This document shows positions 33,456 through 62,869 of a stretch of 64,000 nt of DNA, in pieces (position 1 is the first letter of the stretch; each line of letters starts with the position of its first letter). The notes beneath the pieces were generated by a model. The model was not told where the DNA came from. It searched no databases and saw nothing but the letters and a program-made list of their open reading frames with translations. The stretch comes from Silurus meridionalis. Lineage: Eukaryota; Chordata; Actinopteri; Siluriformes; Siluridae. Both the position numbers and the translations under genes were made by a program. The stretch spans positions 19,035,356 through 19,099,355 of the forward strand of contig NC_060884.1 in NCBI RefSeq assembly GCF_014805685.1. Direction: 5' to 3'.

Positions 33456-35064
33456 TGCTATATATCTAAAATGTTAAACTTGCTGGTAAGTCATATGGTG
33501 ATGTAGGTTACTATCATGCAGCTTGGAGTTTTACTTAATAAAACATTTTCTGATAATAGAAACTGACTACTCAATTTTCTTAATAGATTATGATCTAACA
33601 TGAATCTAGACATGTAACTTCAGAAAATACACAGCTGCTATTCAGTGCCACACTTGCCTGTATGTCATTGGTTCACATGATTCAGAAACAGGGCCTGTGC
33701 ACTTCTTGTAATGTACTTGCCGATTAGTTAATTGTGATTGAGCATTCATAGCACAGTGCTTATCTTTATAGTTTTATTTATTTTTTTATTTTTTTACTGA
33801 TCACAGGGATTTAGATCAGCTAATCCAAATTAGAATGGTGTTAAAAAGTTCTGCTGAAAATAACTCTGTGAAAGTTTACATCTTTGCTGTCACTTATACG
33901 TGTTTTCACTGTTCCTGCAAAGGTCTACACTTCCTCAATCTTTTCACTCGCATGGCATCCTGTGAAGAACAGGACAGTCCATCTGGAAAAATAGCAATAT
34001 GTTAGTTACACCAGGGATATTTAGGTGAAAGGAAGACATCACAGGTGGCAGTTTAAACTGATCTCAGAGACTTGTGGATAATTAAACATGAATATAACCT
34101 CCAGCATCTTGCCCTCCTTCTCCACATCAATAAACACACAGTAGGGACCACTCACATATACATACACCTGGGGAGAAAGGGCAGGGGTTAAATAGAGATC
34201 ATAATTAGCAGCATTAGGTGAACCCACTCACTTACTATCCCATCCCCCAATCTTCCCATCCTGTTTTAGCATTTACTAAAAACAACACCCTACATGCTAA
34301 ATAGTCTACGCAGAACGTGAAGCAAACAGGGATGTTTACACAAGCTGAGAAATATGGGGTAGACAATGACACTTTAATTGTTTGTTGTCTTTTCCTGCTC
34401 ACTTTACTGTTATTTTGTAATTGTAATTGCCATTGCAATGTTATCAACCTGGAAAGAGCTAGTCCAAAAAGTTGGCATGCATGTACCATATCATGAGAAA
34501 CGTCCAGTGTCTATGCAATTGGCACAGCTTTGAGAAAGGTGGCAGGTCTATGTTTTTTAAGCTAAACCTAAACTCATAAACATTACGAAGAGAGCTTGAT
34601 GCTAGTTTGCTTAGGTACTATGCGTCTTCCAGAGTTATTGCCATTCACATTGAGCACATATGATATATATAAAAATCACATGCATTTAATAATATTTTGA
34701 TTTCATATATGCGGTTTTGTCTAAACTTTTTAAAAGAATGCAGTTCTTTCTACAAAACACTTTCACTGAAATCCATAGGATTAATATCTTGGGACAATTG
34801 CTTTGAAAGGGACAATAACGATCACTTTCTATGATGTCTAACAAGCTTGGAGACACGTGGAGCAGAAGCGAGCTTGTCTTGCAAAACATTTTCAATTCCA
34901 TTATATTCTTATTTTTAAGCATGTAGATGTCAGACTAAATGTACTTAAATAAATTTTCAGATTATATTTTTGTTATAAACATAACCATACACACTATGAC
35001 ATCCACTGAAATGCTTCTTATGACTGTTCAGTGACATATAATAAAATTAAAAAATTAAAAGAAT
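33456..35064. other. Spacer between Tc1 transposon and composite copy 2
   Basis: About 1.6 kb. Apart from the unrecognised minus-strand exon candidate near 34.1 kb, nothing was identified. Confidence 0.4.
34046..34171 (-). CDS. Unrecognised candidate terminal exon
   Basis: On the minus strand a strong acceptor (pyrimidine tract then ctccccag) is followed by an open frame starting VYVYVSGPYCVFIDVEKEGK and ending SEISLNCHL with a stop. Charge pattern and splice signal look exon-like, but I do not recognise a family and found no partner exon upstream. A second acceptor-like site (tttttccag) lies lower, near 33980. It may be a lone exon of an unknown gene, a relic, or chance. Confidence 0.25.
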
Positions 35065-35065
35065 A

Positions 35066-35845
35066 TACCGTAATTTCCGGACTATAAAGCGCACCCACTG
35101 ACTTTAACAAAGATTTTTATTTTTAAATAAATAAGCCACAGCTGTCCATAAGCCGCAGGTGTCTACACTAAAACTAATTAACTTTACACAGGCTTTAAGG
35201 AAAGACACCAAATGCAATATGTTGCGCTTCTATAAGGAGCGTAGCGGTATTTTGGGAATAGCCTGCCACTGCATTCCTCCGGTATTACTGCGTGTGTGAG
35301 ACCGAGGATTATGTCCTTTTTATTTTCTGATGCTCATTTCTAAGTTTCTTTGACTAACCCATAACGATGTTGCCAAGAAAAATAAAAAAGCAGGAGTTTT
35401 GGAAACCTGTCTGTGCTATGATTTGTGTTGCAACTGGAGTTAGCGAGCTCTCCCTTCACCCTGACTCAACGTGTTACAACGGCTTGTATCTAAACAGTAG
35501 CCGACCAAGTAGGTCTATGTTCACTGTCTTCCTCCTTCCTTTCACAACTACAGTGGTACCTTGACCTGCATTGTGCATTAATGTACAAGTTTTCCGAGGT
35601 ACGAGCGGTCAATCGGTCGATTTTTTTGCTTTGTTACGCGAGAAAAAAATTAAGGTTCGAGCTCAAGATGCCGCTGCTAGATTGCGAAGCGAAGCCAGAA
35701 AGCGAAGATTGTGACGAAAATTAAGATAAGCAAAGAAGAAAAAGTAAAAATGTAAAAGTTTAGGGATACGTAGTGTACAGGAGTGATAGTAAAAAACTAG
35801 TTTTCCCTCAGCCTCCACTTATCGCCTTTACCCCCCCTCCACACC

Positions 35846-35882
<37 letters not shown>

Positions 35883-36431
35883 CACCAGCGTTTTCGTTAG
35901 CTCAAGTCGTCTCATCTCCAAGGAAAATACACTGAATAAAACCTTACTATATCATTACATACTCTTTCTATTATGTTTTTATACAAGATTTGTTATTTAG
36001 AAATGTATTTTCCAATTTAATAACATGAAACATAAAAACAGGGTGTCATTTTGAGGGTTGGAACGGATTAATGCCATTTTAAGTATGGAAAACTGATTTG
36101 AGATATGAGCTCGCCCACGGAACGAATTAAACTCGTAGGTCAAGGTACCACTGTATTTCTCTCGGAAGTTTATCTTTTGTCATCGTCGTGCGCCACCGGT
36201 GGAAGTTTTTCTCCTGATGCCGTGCAGCTCAGAACACAGGTAAGGTGCGTTTTTTCGTTTCCGTTCGGAAATTTCATTGGTCTAATGTTATGTCGCTCAG
36301 TTTTTTGGCTTTAGGTTTGTAAAACTGGGAAAAACCCAGGAAAAATTCATAAATTAGCCGCTTCTTTGTTTAAGCCGCAGGGTTCAAAACGTGGGAAAAA
36401 AGTAGCGGCTTATAGTCCGAAAAATACGGTA
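35066..36431. mobile_element. Nested composite element, copy 2 (inverted relative to copy 1)
   Basis: Runs from TACCGTAATTTCCGGACTAT to TAGTCCGAAAAATACGGTA. The inner element at 35551-36153 begins CAGTGGTACCTTGACCTGCA and ends GTCAAGGTACCACTG, flanked by TA. A (CA)n run lies at 35843-35880. Inner and outer junctions are the same as in copy 1. Confidence 0.8.
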
Positions 36432-36695
36432 AATTAAGTATAACAAAGACACCAAAGAACAAAAATGGGAATTAAACAGAATTTACAATGTAATAAAATA
36501 GAATATGGTTGCAAAAGTAAAATGTACAGTAGTAATCTAAATCATTACATGATATTGATTTTGTGTTTATTAACAGATTTTGCTGCTCTTTACTTATTTT
36601 TGTCTCTACCCAGAATAACCAAATCTTAACTAATTGAAACACCTAATATTTTACAAGTATTAGCTATTTTTGTTGGTAAGCATGCTAATGGTGTA

Positions 36696-37135
36696 CAATG
36701 GTCCTAAACCCCTGGGCCGTGGACCGGCACCGGTCCGTGGGTCAATTGGTACCGGCGCACAGAAAGAATACATAACTTACATTATTTCTGTTTTATTTAT
36801 TATCTGATTCTGAACTATGTTTTATTTTGGAAAATTACCGGATTCTCTCCACCACATCTGTCTATGACTCACTCTTGATGCATGTCATGATGCCTCGGTC
36901 ACATGTCTTACCTCAATCTGCTACCTTCTTAAAGGGGCTGCTCCGGCCGCTAACACATAATACATTACCACTAAACTGAAACCCCCAGCTAGCAAAATAA
37001 ACAAAAAACAACACAGTGCATTCACGTTTATTATATTTAGAAAATACCAGTCATATCATTTTATTTTGTTGTATTTATCCACCACACCTTAAAGGCCGGT
37101 CCGTGAAAATATTGTCTGATATTATATTAAATATT
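36696..37135. mobile_element. hAT-like repeat (CCGGTCCGTGG type)
   Basis: The left end has CCTGGGCCGTGGACCGGCAC and ACCGGTCCGTGGGTC; the right part has AAGGCCGGTCCGTGAAAATA. Non-coding. Assignment to hAT comes from memory of similar vertebrate repeats. Confidence 0.55.
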
Positions 37136-37314
37136 AGCCACTGCTACATGATCACAAAGTTAGATTGGTCTGTATATCGCACTATTGTAGTCCTAATCAT
37201 GCTTAGTGAAGTCAGGTTCTGAATTTTGTGAGATATTCTCAGAAAAAAAGTATTTCCAAGGATTTGTTTTCAACAACCTCTTTTTATGCATTATTTCTGT
37301 TGCTTTTTCAATAG

Positions 37315-38719
37315 TAACGAATGGCAAAAGGATTTTCCGTGTGTGAAACCTCATATTTGTGCACCAGGGAAACAGACCATGGTCAAAGGTAAAACCAGAG
37401 TTTTTGTGAACAAAGAGCATATAGAAATAAATACGTTTTTCAAGATTTGTCCATTTCTTTTTAATTGTTTATACATCTAAATTAAGCAAGAAAATATTAT
37501 TACTTAAACACATTTTTTTTGTTGGAAATTTCTTTCTTTCTTTTGGACTGCATTCATTTGGCATCTGTTTACTGTTCTTCTTGGATTTTTCATCAGCACC
37601 ATCTACACCTTTAAGCGCATTCTGTGAGTATATAAGTGAGTATATAATTACAGATTGTAGTCTGTCTGTTGCTGTGCATTTTTAATACATCAGCAATAAA
37701 AAGGGGTGACAATAAAACTAGTACTTACCAGACATATTTGGGAACATCCTCAACACAGCAATTACACTGACATGATAGTGTTTGTTCCACTGGTACAAAG
37801 GTATCAGATTCTATTATGATGCAGGGGTTTATATACATGGACTGGATTTGCTGAAATTTTTATCAAACCTAATTTATTTTAGTAGTTTATTTTGTAGGTA
37901 TGCAGTTACTATAATACTTTGATGCATTTTAATCTTTGTTTTCTGACCACATCCCATTTGCTGGGCAGATCATTTGGAAATGAAAATGAAAATTGCTGTA
38001 TTACAGCAGAACCAGGTAAAGTACACCCCTTTTGAGGATTTCTAATAAAACAAATTTCAGGTTATGCAAATATTCTTGAACTAAAGTTGACCATTTCAAT
38101 ATTTAAATCAATATTTGATATGCAGTTTAAATATTTAAATCTGCTCACTGTCTATTTACTTACAAACTGCACTTTATCAGGAGAGACTAATGTCTATCTT
38201 CCTTGCACACATCTCAGAAAAGACCTCCATAACACTGAAGCAGGCATTATTAATCATCTTGAGGGTAGATACACAAACAACCCTGTTACCCCAAGGCGTA
38301 GCAGATATCATCATGCTTGTGTTGTTCTGGTCCCTTGTGCCAAATGAACATACAAGTACCGTAACCTACCAGTTCCTGAACACAAGAGCCTCTAGAACGT
38401 TGGCCTTTGCCATTAAATGGAAGATTTTGCATCGTATTGGCTGTATCTTGCATAATGCCCAATTCCAAAGATAATAATTATTCATTAGGGACTGATAGAC
38501 TTCTTAAATGTATATCTGGCAGCCATTTCTCTAGACCACTGCACACAATTGCCATTTTGCTGGTAATCACTAAAGCAAAAAAAAAGGTATATTCATTGTT
38601 ATATCACCCAACTCTAGTAGACTGATTTTGCAACCTTTAATAAAAATTAAGCATTGCAGACCCCTGGTTTACTGCTTCTTTGCCATGCAGGAAAGATATT
38701 CTCTAAGCAGAAACCCTAG
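37315..38719 (+). CDS. Candidate TNF-receptor-like gene fragment, incomplete or decayed
   Basis: Five small candidate exons on the plus strand: 37315-37388, 37597-37623, 37969-38015, 38181-38264 and 38691-38719, each with AG and GT neighbours (the last ends at a TAG). The first reads CVKPHICAPGKQTMVKG, which has the C-x-P-x-x-C-x-x-G-K and terminal KG shape of the fourth cysteine-rich repeat of TNF receptors. The others join in phase to TIYTFKRIL, SFGNENENCCITAEP, GETNVYLPCTHLRKDLHN and a short end KIFSKQKP. Just before TIYTFKRIL the same frame encodes a hydrophobic run (WHLFTVLLGFFIS), a possible membrane segment, but no AG acceptor exists in the open part of that frame. Phases of exons 1 and 2 do not match directly, so at least one exon is missing, and no upstream cysteine repeats were found. 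It could be a pseudogene or chance. Confidence 0.3.
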
Positions 38720-38724
38720 ACTCC

Positions 38725-40700
38725 CCTTTACCTATGGGTGTGGCTGACAGGTATGAACACCTTTTTATTTCTAAGTGCAGTCCATTCCCAGTGGCATACA
38801 TCAAATATATCATACAGCACTGTATAACTCTGTCAGAAGGTCTTGAGATGTGTGAATTACTGTACTCAAATGACTCTTACTATCCTTAGTGTTAATATTA
38901 TAAATGTACATGTGAACCATAATGAGATATTTATCTACTTACGACACCTATGGGCCACAGAAAGTTTTAGAATTGTAGAGCCACCCAACATTGACAAGAG
39001 GTAACATCAGATATTTGCTCTTTATTTATGCACAATTATACATAGTTGCAATTAAACAATCAAATGTTTCAATACATTAGTGCACACACACGTACACACA
39101 CAGATTAGTTCACAGTATAGTAACATATTTAAAAATGCTGTCAATCATTTGAAGAATGTTTGCTTTCCTATGCTTCAGATTATTAGATGATTGTTGTTTT
39201 CAATGGGTAAAGACTTTTTTTTATTATTGTAGCAAAGAAATAATAATATAGAAAAAGCATGACTGATCACACTTAGGCTTTTGAGAATTTTGGACTCTAG
39301 GGATTACCCATTGGCCCCTGGATCCAAAGTTTTCTCCATAGCAAACTGCATCACTGCAATTTTGTGTTACCTATAAAAATATAATTATTAGTATTATAGG
39401 TCCTCACATCAAACATTATGCTCAGATGCCAGTTTATTGCACATAATTACTTTGTAGCTACAGTCATTGGTCATTTTATTCTGGAACATCTTCTACAGAG
39501 TTGCACTTTTAAGTTGCTTGCTGTAGCCTCTGTTCCTATAGACAACTGTTTACCCTAAATTGTTTATCAGTGGATTAGTAACCACCAGTAAGACCAAAGA
39601 TTATTTGGTTGATGATGTGGTGTGAGTGTATCTGGTGCAGCAGTGTTGCTATGATTCTTAAACACCTCGTTGTCACTGAAGAAATATTCAGCCAACAAAA
39701 GTTCTATAGTCAGAAACTGCCACAGAGGACGATTAGCCCACACCATAGAGAGACTGGCAGTTTTGTTATAGTAAAAAAATTGCATGGCTAGAATTAACTG
39801 ATGGAATTACTACAGTCAATACACCTAATAATCTAGCAAGTGAGACTGTATGTCTGCCTGGACATATGGACTTTTGTCAGGACACGGTCAAGAGATTTTA
39901 TTTTCCAATAAGGCTCAAACTCCAAAGCATTGTAAAAAAAATAATTATAGCTTACTGTGACTTTATTTATTTTCAACCATATTAATAAGATTTAATTAAA
40001 TAAATTTACCATAAGGCTGAGCCTAGTGTAATTAAAGAAAATGGGTGTCTGACCAAGCTACTGTAGATCTGGGTAGTTCGATATGAAGATGCAGACTTGA
40101 AAAACACTCAGCGAAGAAAATGTCTTATGTCAGATGTTTGAAATGACTGATTTTTTCAACATAATACATTGTCCATACAGAATTTCAGAGCATTGTGTAT
40201 TCATCAGGTCAAATTATTGTCTATTCTGAATAAGCAAACAGACATGTAAGAGTTTGAATACCAATTAGAACAGAGAAGCATTGCATACATATTTACTTTT
40301 ACATTCTCTGTTTAACACATGCACCACTGTTCATAACAATTTTTAAGTCCTTTCAATTGGGTTTCTTGTTTTGATTGCACTGAAGCTCGTCTGTTCACTG
40401 AGGTCCATAGCAGTGACTTAGACTTGCTTCTTGTGCTTTTCTGTTGGGCAGATTCTTTGGGATCCCTTGGGATGACTGGTAGGTAGATCCTTTGGAATAA
40501 CGAGATCAAGTTATGAGTCACATCCTGAGACATAAAGATGTCCCCCTTAGGATCTTTATCTGGTCTTCACTGGAATATTTTAGTATACTGCCCAAGTTCT
40601 CTTCTGTAAGTTCACCTGTCTGAAAGAAACCATGAGAGTAGTCAACTGTAATGGCCTGACTTCCAGTCACAATAGTCTGATGGTTCTCAGTTGCAATCTG
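38725..40700. other. DNA 3' of grm4 with a degraded repeat
   Basis: The 39455-39835 stretch (GGTCATTTTATTCTGGAACA, GTGCAGCAGTGTTGCTATGA, AACACCTCGTTGTCACTG) is a decayed copy of a common fish interspersed repeat; a second short piece lies near 37660-37790. The rest is unassigned and should include the grm4 3' UTR. Confidence 0.45.
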
Positions 40701-40707
40701 CCTTCTG

Positions 40708-57592
<16,885 letters not shown>

Positions 57593-58157
57593 TTAGAGAA
57601 CAGCTAAATTAATAGATGTTCACTGATGTATAATCAGCATTCACTTCAAAGGAAATAAAAAAAAAAATGCAAGTGGATATTTTGCTGGCATGGTTTGGGC
57701 CTCTCTTACGCTTTAGAGATTCACTGGCTTACTGCAAGTCATTACAAAGTTCGGTCTGATCACTTTTATTCCATGGTGACATTTCTATCCTGATGGGAGT
57801 GGCCTCTTCCAGGATGACACTGTCGCTATTCACAGGGTACATGGGCTTTCTGAGTGAAAATGATGTAAATTGTAGGCTCTGTACTGTAATTTGTCACATG
57901 CCTGCATATCTCTACTAGCCAGAGCAATTTATTTTCAAACAGAAACATGCCTAAGACTAAAACCAAGACATGACCAAGAGCCAAAGTGATTAGAATAATA
58001 AATTTGTTGAGTTTTTTTGTGCAAATTGCCAACACATAATGCACAAAAGTCAATTGTTAGTCTAAATGAAAGAGACTAATTTACTGTAATTACTTGGGAA
58101 CTCAGACACACAATTCCCATCCTCATCTCCACTGTAAGTACTTGTTAAAGTAATTGC

Positions 58158-59220
58158 TACGGTGGATATAAAAAGGCTATACACTCCCCCTGTTAAAATG
58201 CAGTGCAAAAAAAGAAACCAAGTTACATCAAATATTCACCTTTTTTCCACCTTTAGCATGATGTAGATTAAAAAAAATTCTAATTAAAAATGAAATACAT
58301 TTGAAAACTTTATGGGGAGGGAGATTACAATAACCTGTTTACACAAGCGTGCACACCTTGATACTGTGTTAAAAGACCCTTACCTTTTTAATAATAGACT
58401 TATTCTTTTAACTTGATTTGCAAATGTTATTCCACCTTTCTTGGCAAAAATGCTGTAAATTGATTAACATGTGAGCTCTCTTGATACCATTCTACAGGTT
58501 TTTGAAATAGCTTTATATCTGTGCTCTGACTGGATCATTGGAGATGATGTTGATGTTGATCTAGAATCATGATCATGGGCACCAGTCATGATCATCATTT
58601 TCAAAAAGTCGAAGTTGCAGAGAAGTATGATTCTGGCATCACCATTCTTCTCAGTGTGCATGGTGTTCTTAGATGGTGTTAAGCTGTTAGGATTTTTCAC
58701 TAAACATAACTTTTATAATTATGCCCAATAAGTACTATCTTAGTCTCATCAAAGCATAGCACAATTTGCCACAACATGTGGGGTGAATGTAGACATTTAA
58801 TATAAAAGTCTAGGATTTTTCATGTAAATGAGCTCCTGTCTAGCCCTACCCCATTTTAAGATATGTAAGATAGTTGTAGGCTACAGGGATCGACCTGTAC
58901 TTTCATGATATTCCTGCAGCTCCTTTATTGTTACTATAGGTCTCTGTTGGTAGCCTCTTTGATAAGTTTCAACTTGTCCTTTTGACAATTATGGAGAGAC
59001 TTCTTGATCTTGATGATATCACTGATGTGTTCTATTTTCTCACTTTTCGATGATGACCTTCATAATGGTCGATGTTACATATAATGTTTTTGGCATTCTC
59101 TTATGGCTGATACATTTCCACAATGAGATCTGATATATGCTTTATAAGATCTTTGGAGAACATGGCTTCAGCAGTTGAATGCAACCAAGATGCTAAGAAA
59201 AACCTACTGAAATAACTAAC
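58158..59220. mobile_element. Degraded DNA-transposon copy (GGATATAAAAAG type)
   Basis: Starts GGTGGATATAAAAAGGCTAT then ACACTCCCCCTGTTAAAATG, a head I associate with abundant fish DNA elements. The interior is a decayed coding-like region read on the minus strand, with no intact motif. Extent uncertain. Confidence 0.4.
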
Positions 59221-59344
59221 TCTTTATTTTATGTTAATCACTTTATTGATGACATGTCTATGATAATATTTTTGTACACGTTTGAATGTGGTTGGTGAAT
59301 TTAGAGTGCAACCTCATGACCTATATAAAAAAAGGGTGTAAGTG

Positions 59345-59460
59345 TACTGCATCACCAAGCTGCAACTGCTGGGCCCTTGACCAAGGCTCTTAACCCACAT
59401 CTGCTCAGTTGTAAGTCGCTGTGTATAAGGGCGTCTGCCAAATGCCACAAATGTCAATGT
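59345..59460 (+). repeat. SINE tail
   Basis: CAACTGCTGGGCCCTTGACC, TCTGCTCAGTTGTAAGTCGC and AAGGGCGTCTGCCAAATGCC form the conserved 3' body of a tRNA-derived SINE common in catfish and other fish. The head is missing. Confidence 0.65.
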
Positions 59461-59539
59461 CAATTTCAATATCTAACACAAGTGGAACCTACCCTGTGTG
59501 CTACTAACAAAGTGGACACTGAGTGTATAGAATATAAAA

Positions 59540-60380
59540 TTATTTGTTCACCTTAAAATATTTGTTTTCATATTATTTTTATTGGTTGCTCTATCACATT
59601 AAGGGTGGGAAAGTCTTTGACATGATTCAACAATTTAATCACAAATTTTACTTCTGTATAAGCTCTGTGACTATCTTCCTAGAAAGGTCAACCAGATTTA
59701 CCATCACAGCCTGTTTAATTGAAAATTCAGAAAATTACAAACATTACAAAATGAGGATGCTTCTAATTCACTGGGTCAACATGAAGCATTTAGGAGTAAA
59801 ATGAAAAACAAGTTGATAGCTTTAATTATCCACTTCAGTGCATATTATAATATTCTGAGTGAGTCTAATTAAACCATCTTTCATAAAATGTTGATACGTT
59901 TGACAAAAGCAAAGCACTGTAATTTCTAAACTCTTATAAGTGCTTTCCAAATCTGTAACATTTCTGATGACCCTACCAACATATCCTGGATGATGAATGG
60001 AACATGTCTGCATAAGGATGGAAGCAAGATTGATTATCTCTATTCTTTCATAATTATACCAGACAGCTGTGCATTCATTTGGGTTGTGGTTAGCCAATGT
60101 CTTTTTTTAAAGATGTTATTATTAGCTTTGACTGACTCCAATTATGATTATGTTTAAGCAAACTAAAGAAGGGCACATAATGTCGTGTGCAGATTTTCTT
60201 TATCCATACAGATACTAGCTAGATTAGTTTCATGCAGTGTAGCATTAGAGTTTGATTTTCTCCACACATTTTTGTCATTTTAAGAGTCTGTTGCCAGTGA
60301 GGTGCAATTAAAATTGCAATGAGAACACTGACAAGACTTGGCAAATATGGCAACTAAAAATACAACCAAGCTTCAAACTA
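59540..60380. other. grm4: Upstream grm4 intron
   Basis: No exon recognised. The minus-strand frame at 59822-60097 (91 codons) has no known motif. Confidence 0.35.
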
Positions 60381-60394
60381 AAAGGAAAATTCAG

Positions 60395-60925
60395 ACTTGG
60401 TTGTCCAGCACATCCCACATGTTCAGTTAGATTACCTCTGGAGAATTTGGAGGCCAAGTCAACATCATGAACTGTTTGTAATGTTTCTCAAACCATTGCT
60501 GAAAATGTTCTGCAGTGTGGCAAAACACATTATCCTTCTAAAAAAGGCTACTGCCATTAGGAAATACGGTTGCAAAAAAATTGATATACTGCAATGTAGG
60601 TAGGTGTTACATCTACAAGTAACATCTACAAGAATGGCAGAACCCACTTTTTCCTGGCTAAGCATTTCCCAAGGTTTCCCCCTAAACATCATTCTGCCTT
60701 CAATGTCTACGGTACTGTCTCCAGTTTATAGGTTGTTCTACCTTGGGCCATTTTTTGTACATTCTAACTACTGCATTCTTGGAACACCCACAAGACCAGC
60801 TTTTTTTGGATGCTCTGACCCAGTCATCCCAGTCATCACGATTTGGCCCTCTGCCAAAGTGACTCATATCCTTGCACTTGCCCATTTTTTTCAACTTTCA
60901 ACACATCAACTTTAAGAACTGTCTG
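60395..60925 (-). mobile_element. Tc1/mariner relic, transposase part (split element)
   Basis: The minus-strand frame begins MKKMGKCKDMSHFGRGPNRD and continues with a helix-turn-helix-like segment (WSCGCSKNAVVRMYKKWPK), a decayed start of a Tc1-like transposase. The 60420-60700 part matches a later piece of the same gene (with the segment between missing). The element's outer end lies 1.9 kb away at 62870-62992. Confidence 0.65.
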
Positions 60926-61059
60926 TCCACTCTAGAGCTGAAATGATTCCTCTATTAACTTAAATAATTCAAATACAAAAATCATCAAGGCAAATTGCTT
61001 CATTTAGTCCATTTAACTACACACAGAGCATTGTGTTTCCCTGCAGACCATTATTACTG

Positions 61060-61660
61060 ATCAAATCAATCAAATCAAATTTAATTTGTGACATGCACAT
61101 ACATACAGAGTATGACATGCAGTGAAATGCTTTATATGACGGTCGAGCATGAGCTTGGTTTATTAAAAAATAAACCAAGAAAAAAGAAGGCAGATAAATA
61201 AAGGGTATAAACTATAAAAAAATATAAAAAGATATATATGAGAAAAAAGTGTATATACAGGATGCTTATGACAGTAAACATTTACAACAGTAAAAATTCA
61301 AGGTGGTTGATGTGATTGTCCTTAAAGTGACCGTGTGCGGTATGGTGTGGTATAAAGTGCACTGCTGTGCAAGTCCAGAGTTAAAGTGGCAGTCCAGAGA
61401 TTAAAGTGATTAAAGTGTCGTAGTGCGAAAAGAAAAAAATGTGCAGAGAAAGTGTGACGATGGAGAGAGTGGACCAGTTTTAGATCCTGAGTGTTTCCTG
61501 GTTCAAACTCCGAATGGCCTGCGGGAAGAAGCCCCTCCTCATTCTGTCTGTGTTCGCTTTCAGGGAGCGGAAGCGTTTCCCTGAACGTAACAAAGAAAAG
61601 AGTCCATTGTTGGGATGGCTGAGGTCCACCCACTAAACTCTGGAGTGCTTTGGACTGGTA
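61060..61660. repeat. Interspersed repeat inserted in the Tc1 relic
   Basis: ATGACATGCAGTGAAATGCT, TTTCCTGGTTCAAACTCCGA, GCGGGAAGAAGCCCCTCCTC and AGAGTCCATTGTTGGGATGG are segments of a repeat abundant in fish genomes. Non-coding, despite open frames. Confidence 0.5.
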
Positions 61661-62149
61661 ACACAGAAGATGTTTCAGAATGAAAAAACATAGGAGCGGG
61701 GAGAAAACAGCGAGGGGTGAGGAGAAGATTCATATAGAAGCCTGTTTCCGGCACATAAAAAAAAATATTGGCCTAATTCCGACTTTTTTCCTTGCAATTC
61801 CAAGTTTTTTTCACAATTCCGGAAAACATTTTTTAGCCAATCGGGCAGAGTCACCCCTCTGTCGTGCCAGAAGGCTTTACACATAAAAAAAAGGGCTACA
61901 ATCAACACAATCGCTTATCAAACTAAGTCTAACTTTGTCTAACAATCCACTTTTTTAAAGTAATCTGAATTTTTGATGATTTTGCACTAAATGCACTAAA
62001 TAGGTTTAGTTTTCACATATATTCTTGTGTGCAATTTCAGCAATAAAATGTAAATTTTTCTGAAAAAGGAAACAAATTACTTGTTCATGTTAAGAGACCT
62101 GACTTATTTTCTCTTGTATATTTAGTATTGTGCTTTAATAAAGAAAAAG

Positions 62150-62800
62150 TACTTACATTTACACTTTAAGCATTTACCTTGTGCAAAGCAACGTACAGAA
62201 GTGCTTTGAGTCTCTCAATAAATAAATCTACACAGGTACGCTAGATTACAACTTAATTTAATTAGCCTACAACTCTGTTGAGATTTTTTATTTAACAAAG
62301 CAAATTTGAAAAGTGCTAGTTTAAGTGTTTCCGCCAGTGACTCTGCTGTTTGGACATCTAGGCAAGCATCAGTGTTTTGAATCTGATACGTGCAGCCACT
62401 GGAAGCCTGGAAGTGGAGGGAGTGCAGCAGTGGGGTGGTGTGGGAGAACTTGGGTAGGTTGAACACAAGTCGCTAAGCTGCGTTTTGGATCATTTGCAGT
62501 GGACGAATAGCGTTCAGGGGTAGACCCGCAAGCAGAGAGTTGCAGTAGTCCAATTTCGAAATTACAAGAGACTGAACAAGCAGCTGGGCAGCCTGTGTGG
62601 ACAGAAATGGTTAAATCCTTCGGATGTTGTAGAAAAAAAAATCGACAAGAATGGGCCATATTAGCAACATGTGAGGAGAAGGACAGTTGATTGTCCATAG
62701 TTACACCAAGGTTGCAATGCAGTGGCTGAAGGGGAGAGCAGATAGGAGATCTAGACCTGGAGAATAATCACCTGGGATAACCAGCAGTTTTGTTTTATCT
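62150..62800 (-). mobile_element. L2-type LINE 3' fragment inserted in the Tc1 relic
   Basis: Minus-strand frames read MDNQLSFSSHVANMAHSCRF and then, in another frame, MFNLPKFSHTTPLLHSLHF, the characteristic end of L2 reverse transcriptase, followed by a GTAAATGCTTAAAGTGTAAA-type tail. Broken by frameshifts. Confidence 0.8.
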
Positions 62801-62869
62801 TATTACTCGATTAATCATTGGAATAATTAGTGGAATAATCGATTAGTAATATAATTGATAGCAACAGCT

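Noticed and set aside
33770..33922. Plus-strand acceptor after a long T tract with an open frame ending CFHCSCKG
   Set aside because: The donor-like site is weak (gtctac) and no partner exon or family was found; it does not join convincingly to the TNF-receptor-like exons.
59822..60097. 91-codon minus-strand frame in the grm4 intron
   Set aside because: No motif, no splice context and biased AT-rich composition; treated as chance.
61322..61908. Overlapping minus-strand frames of 60-100 codons
   Set aside because: They fall in an abundant non-coding interspersed repeat and its flank.
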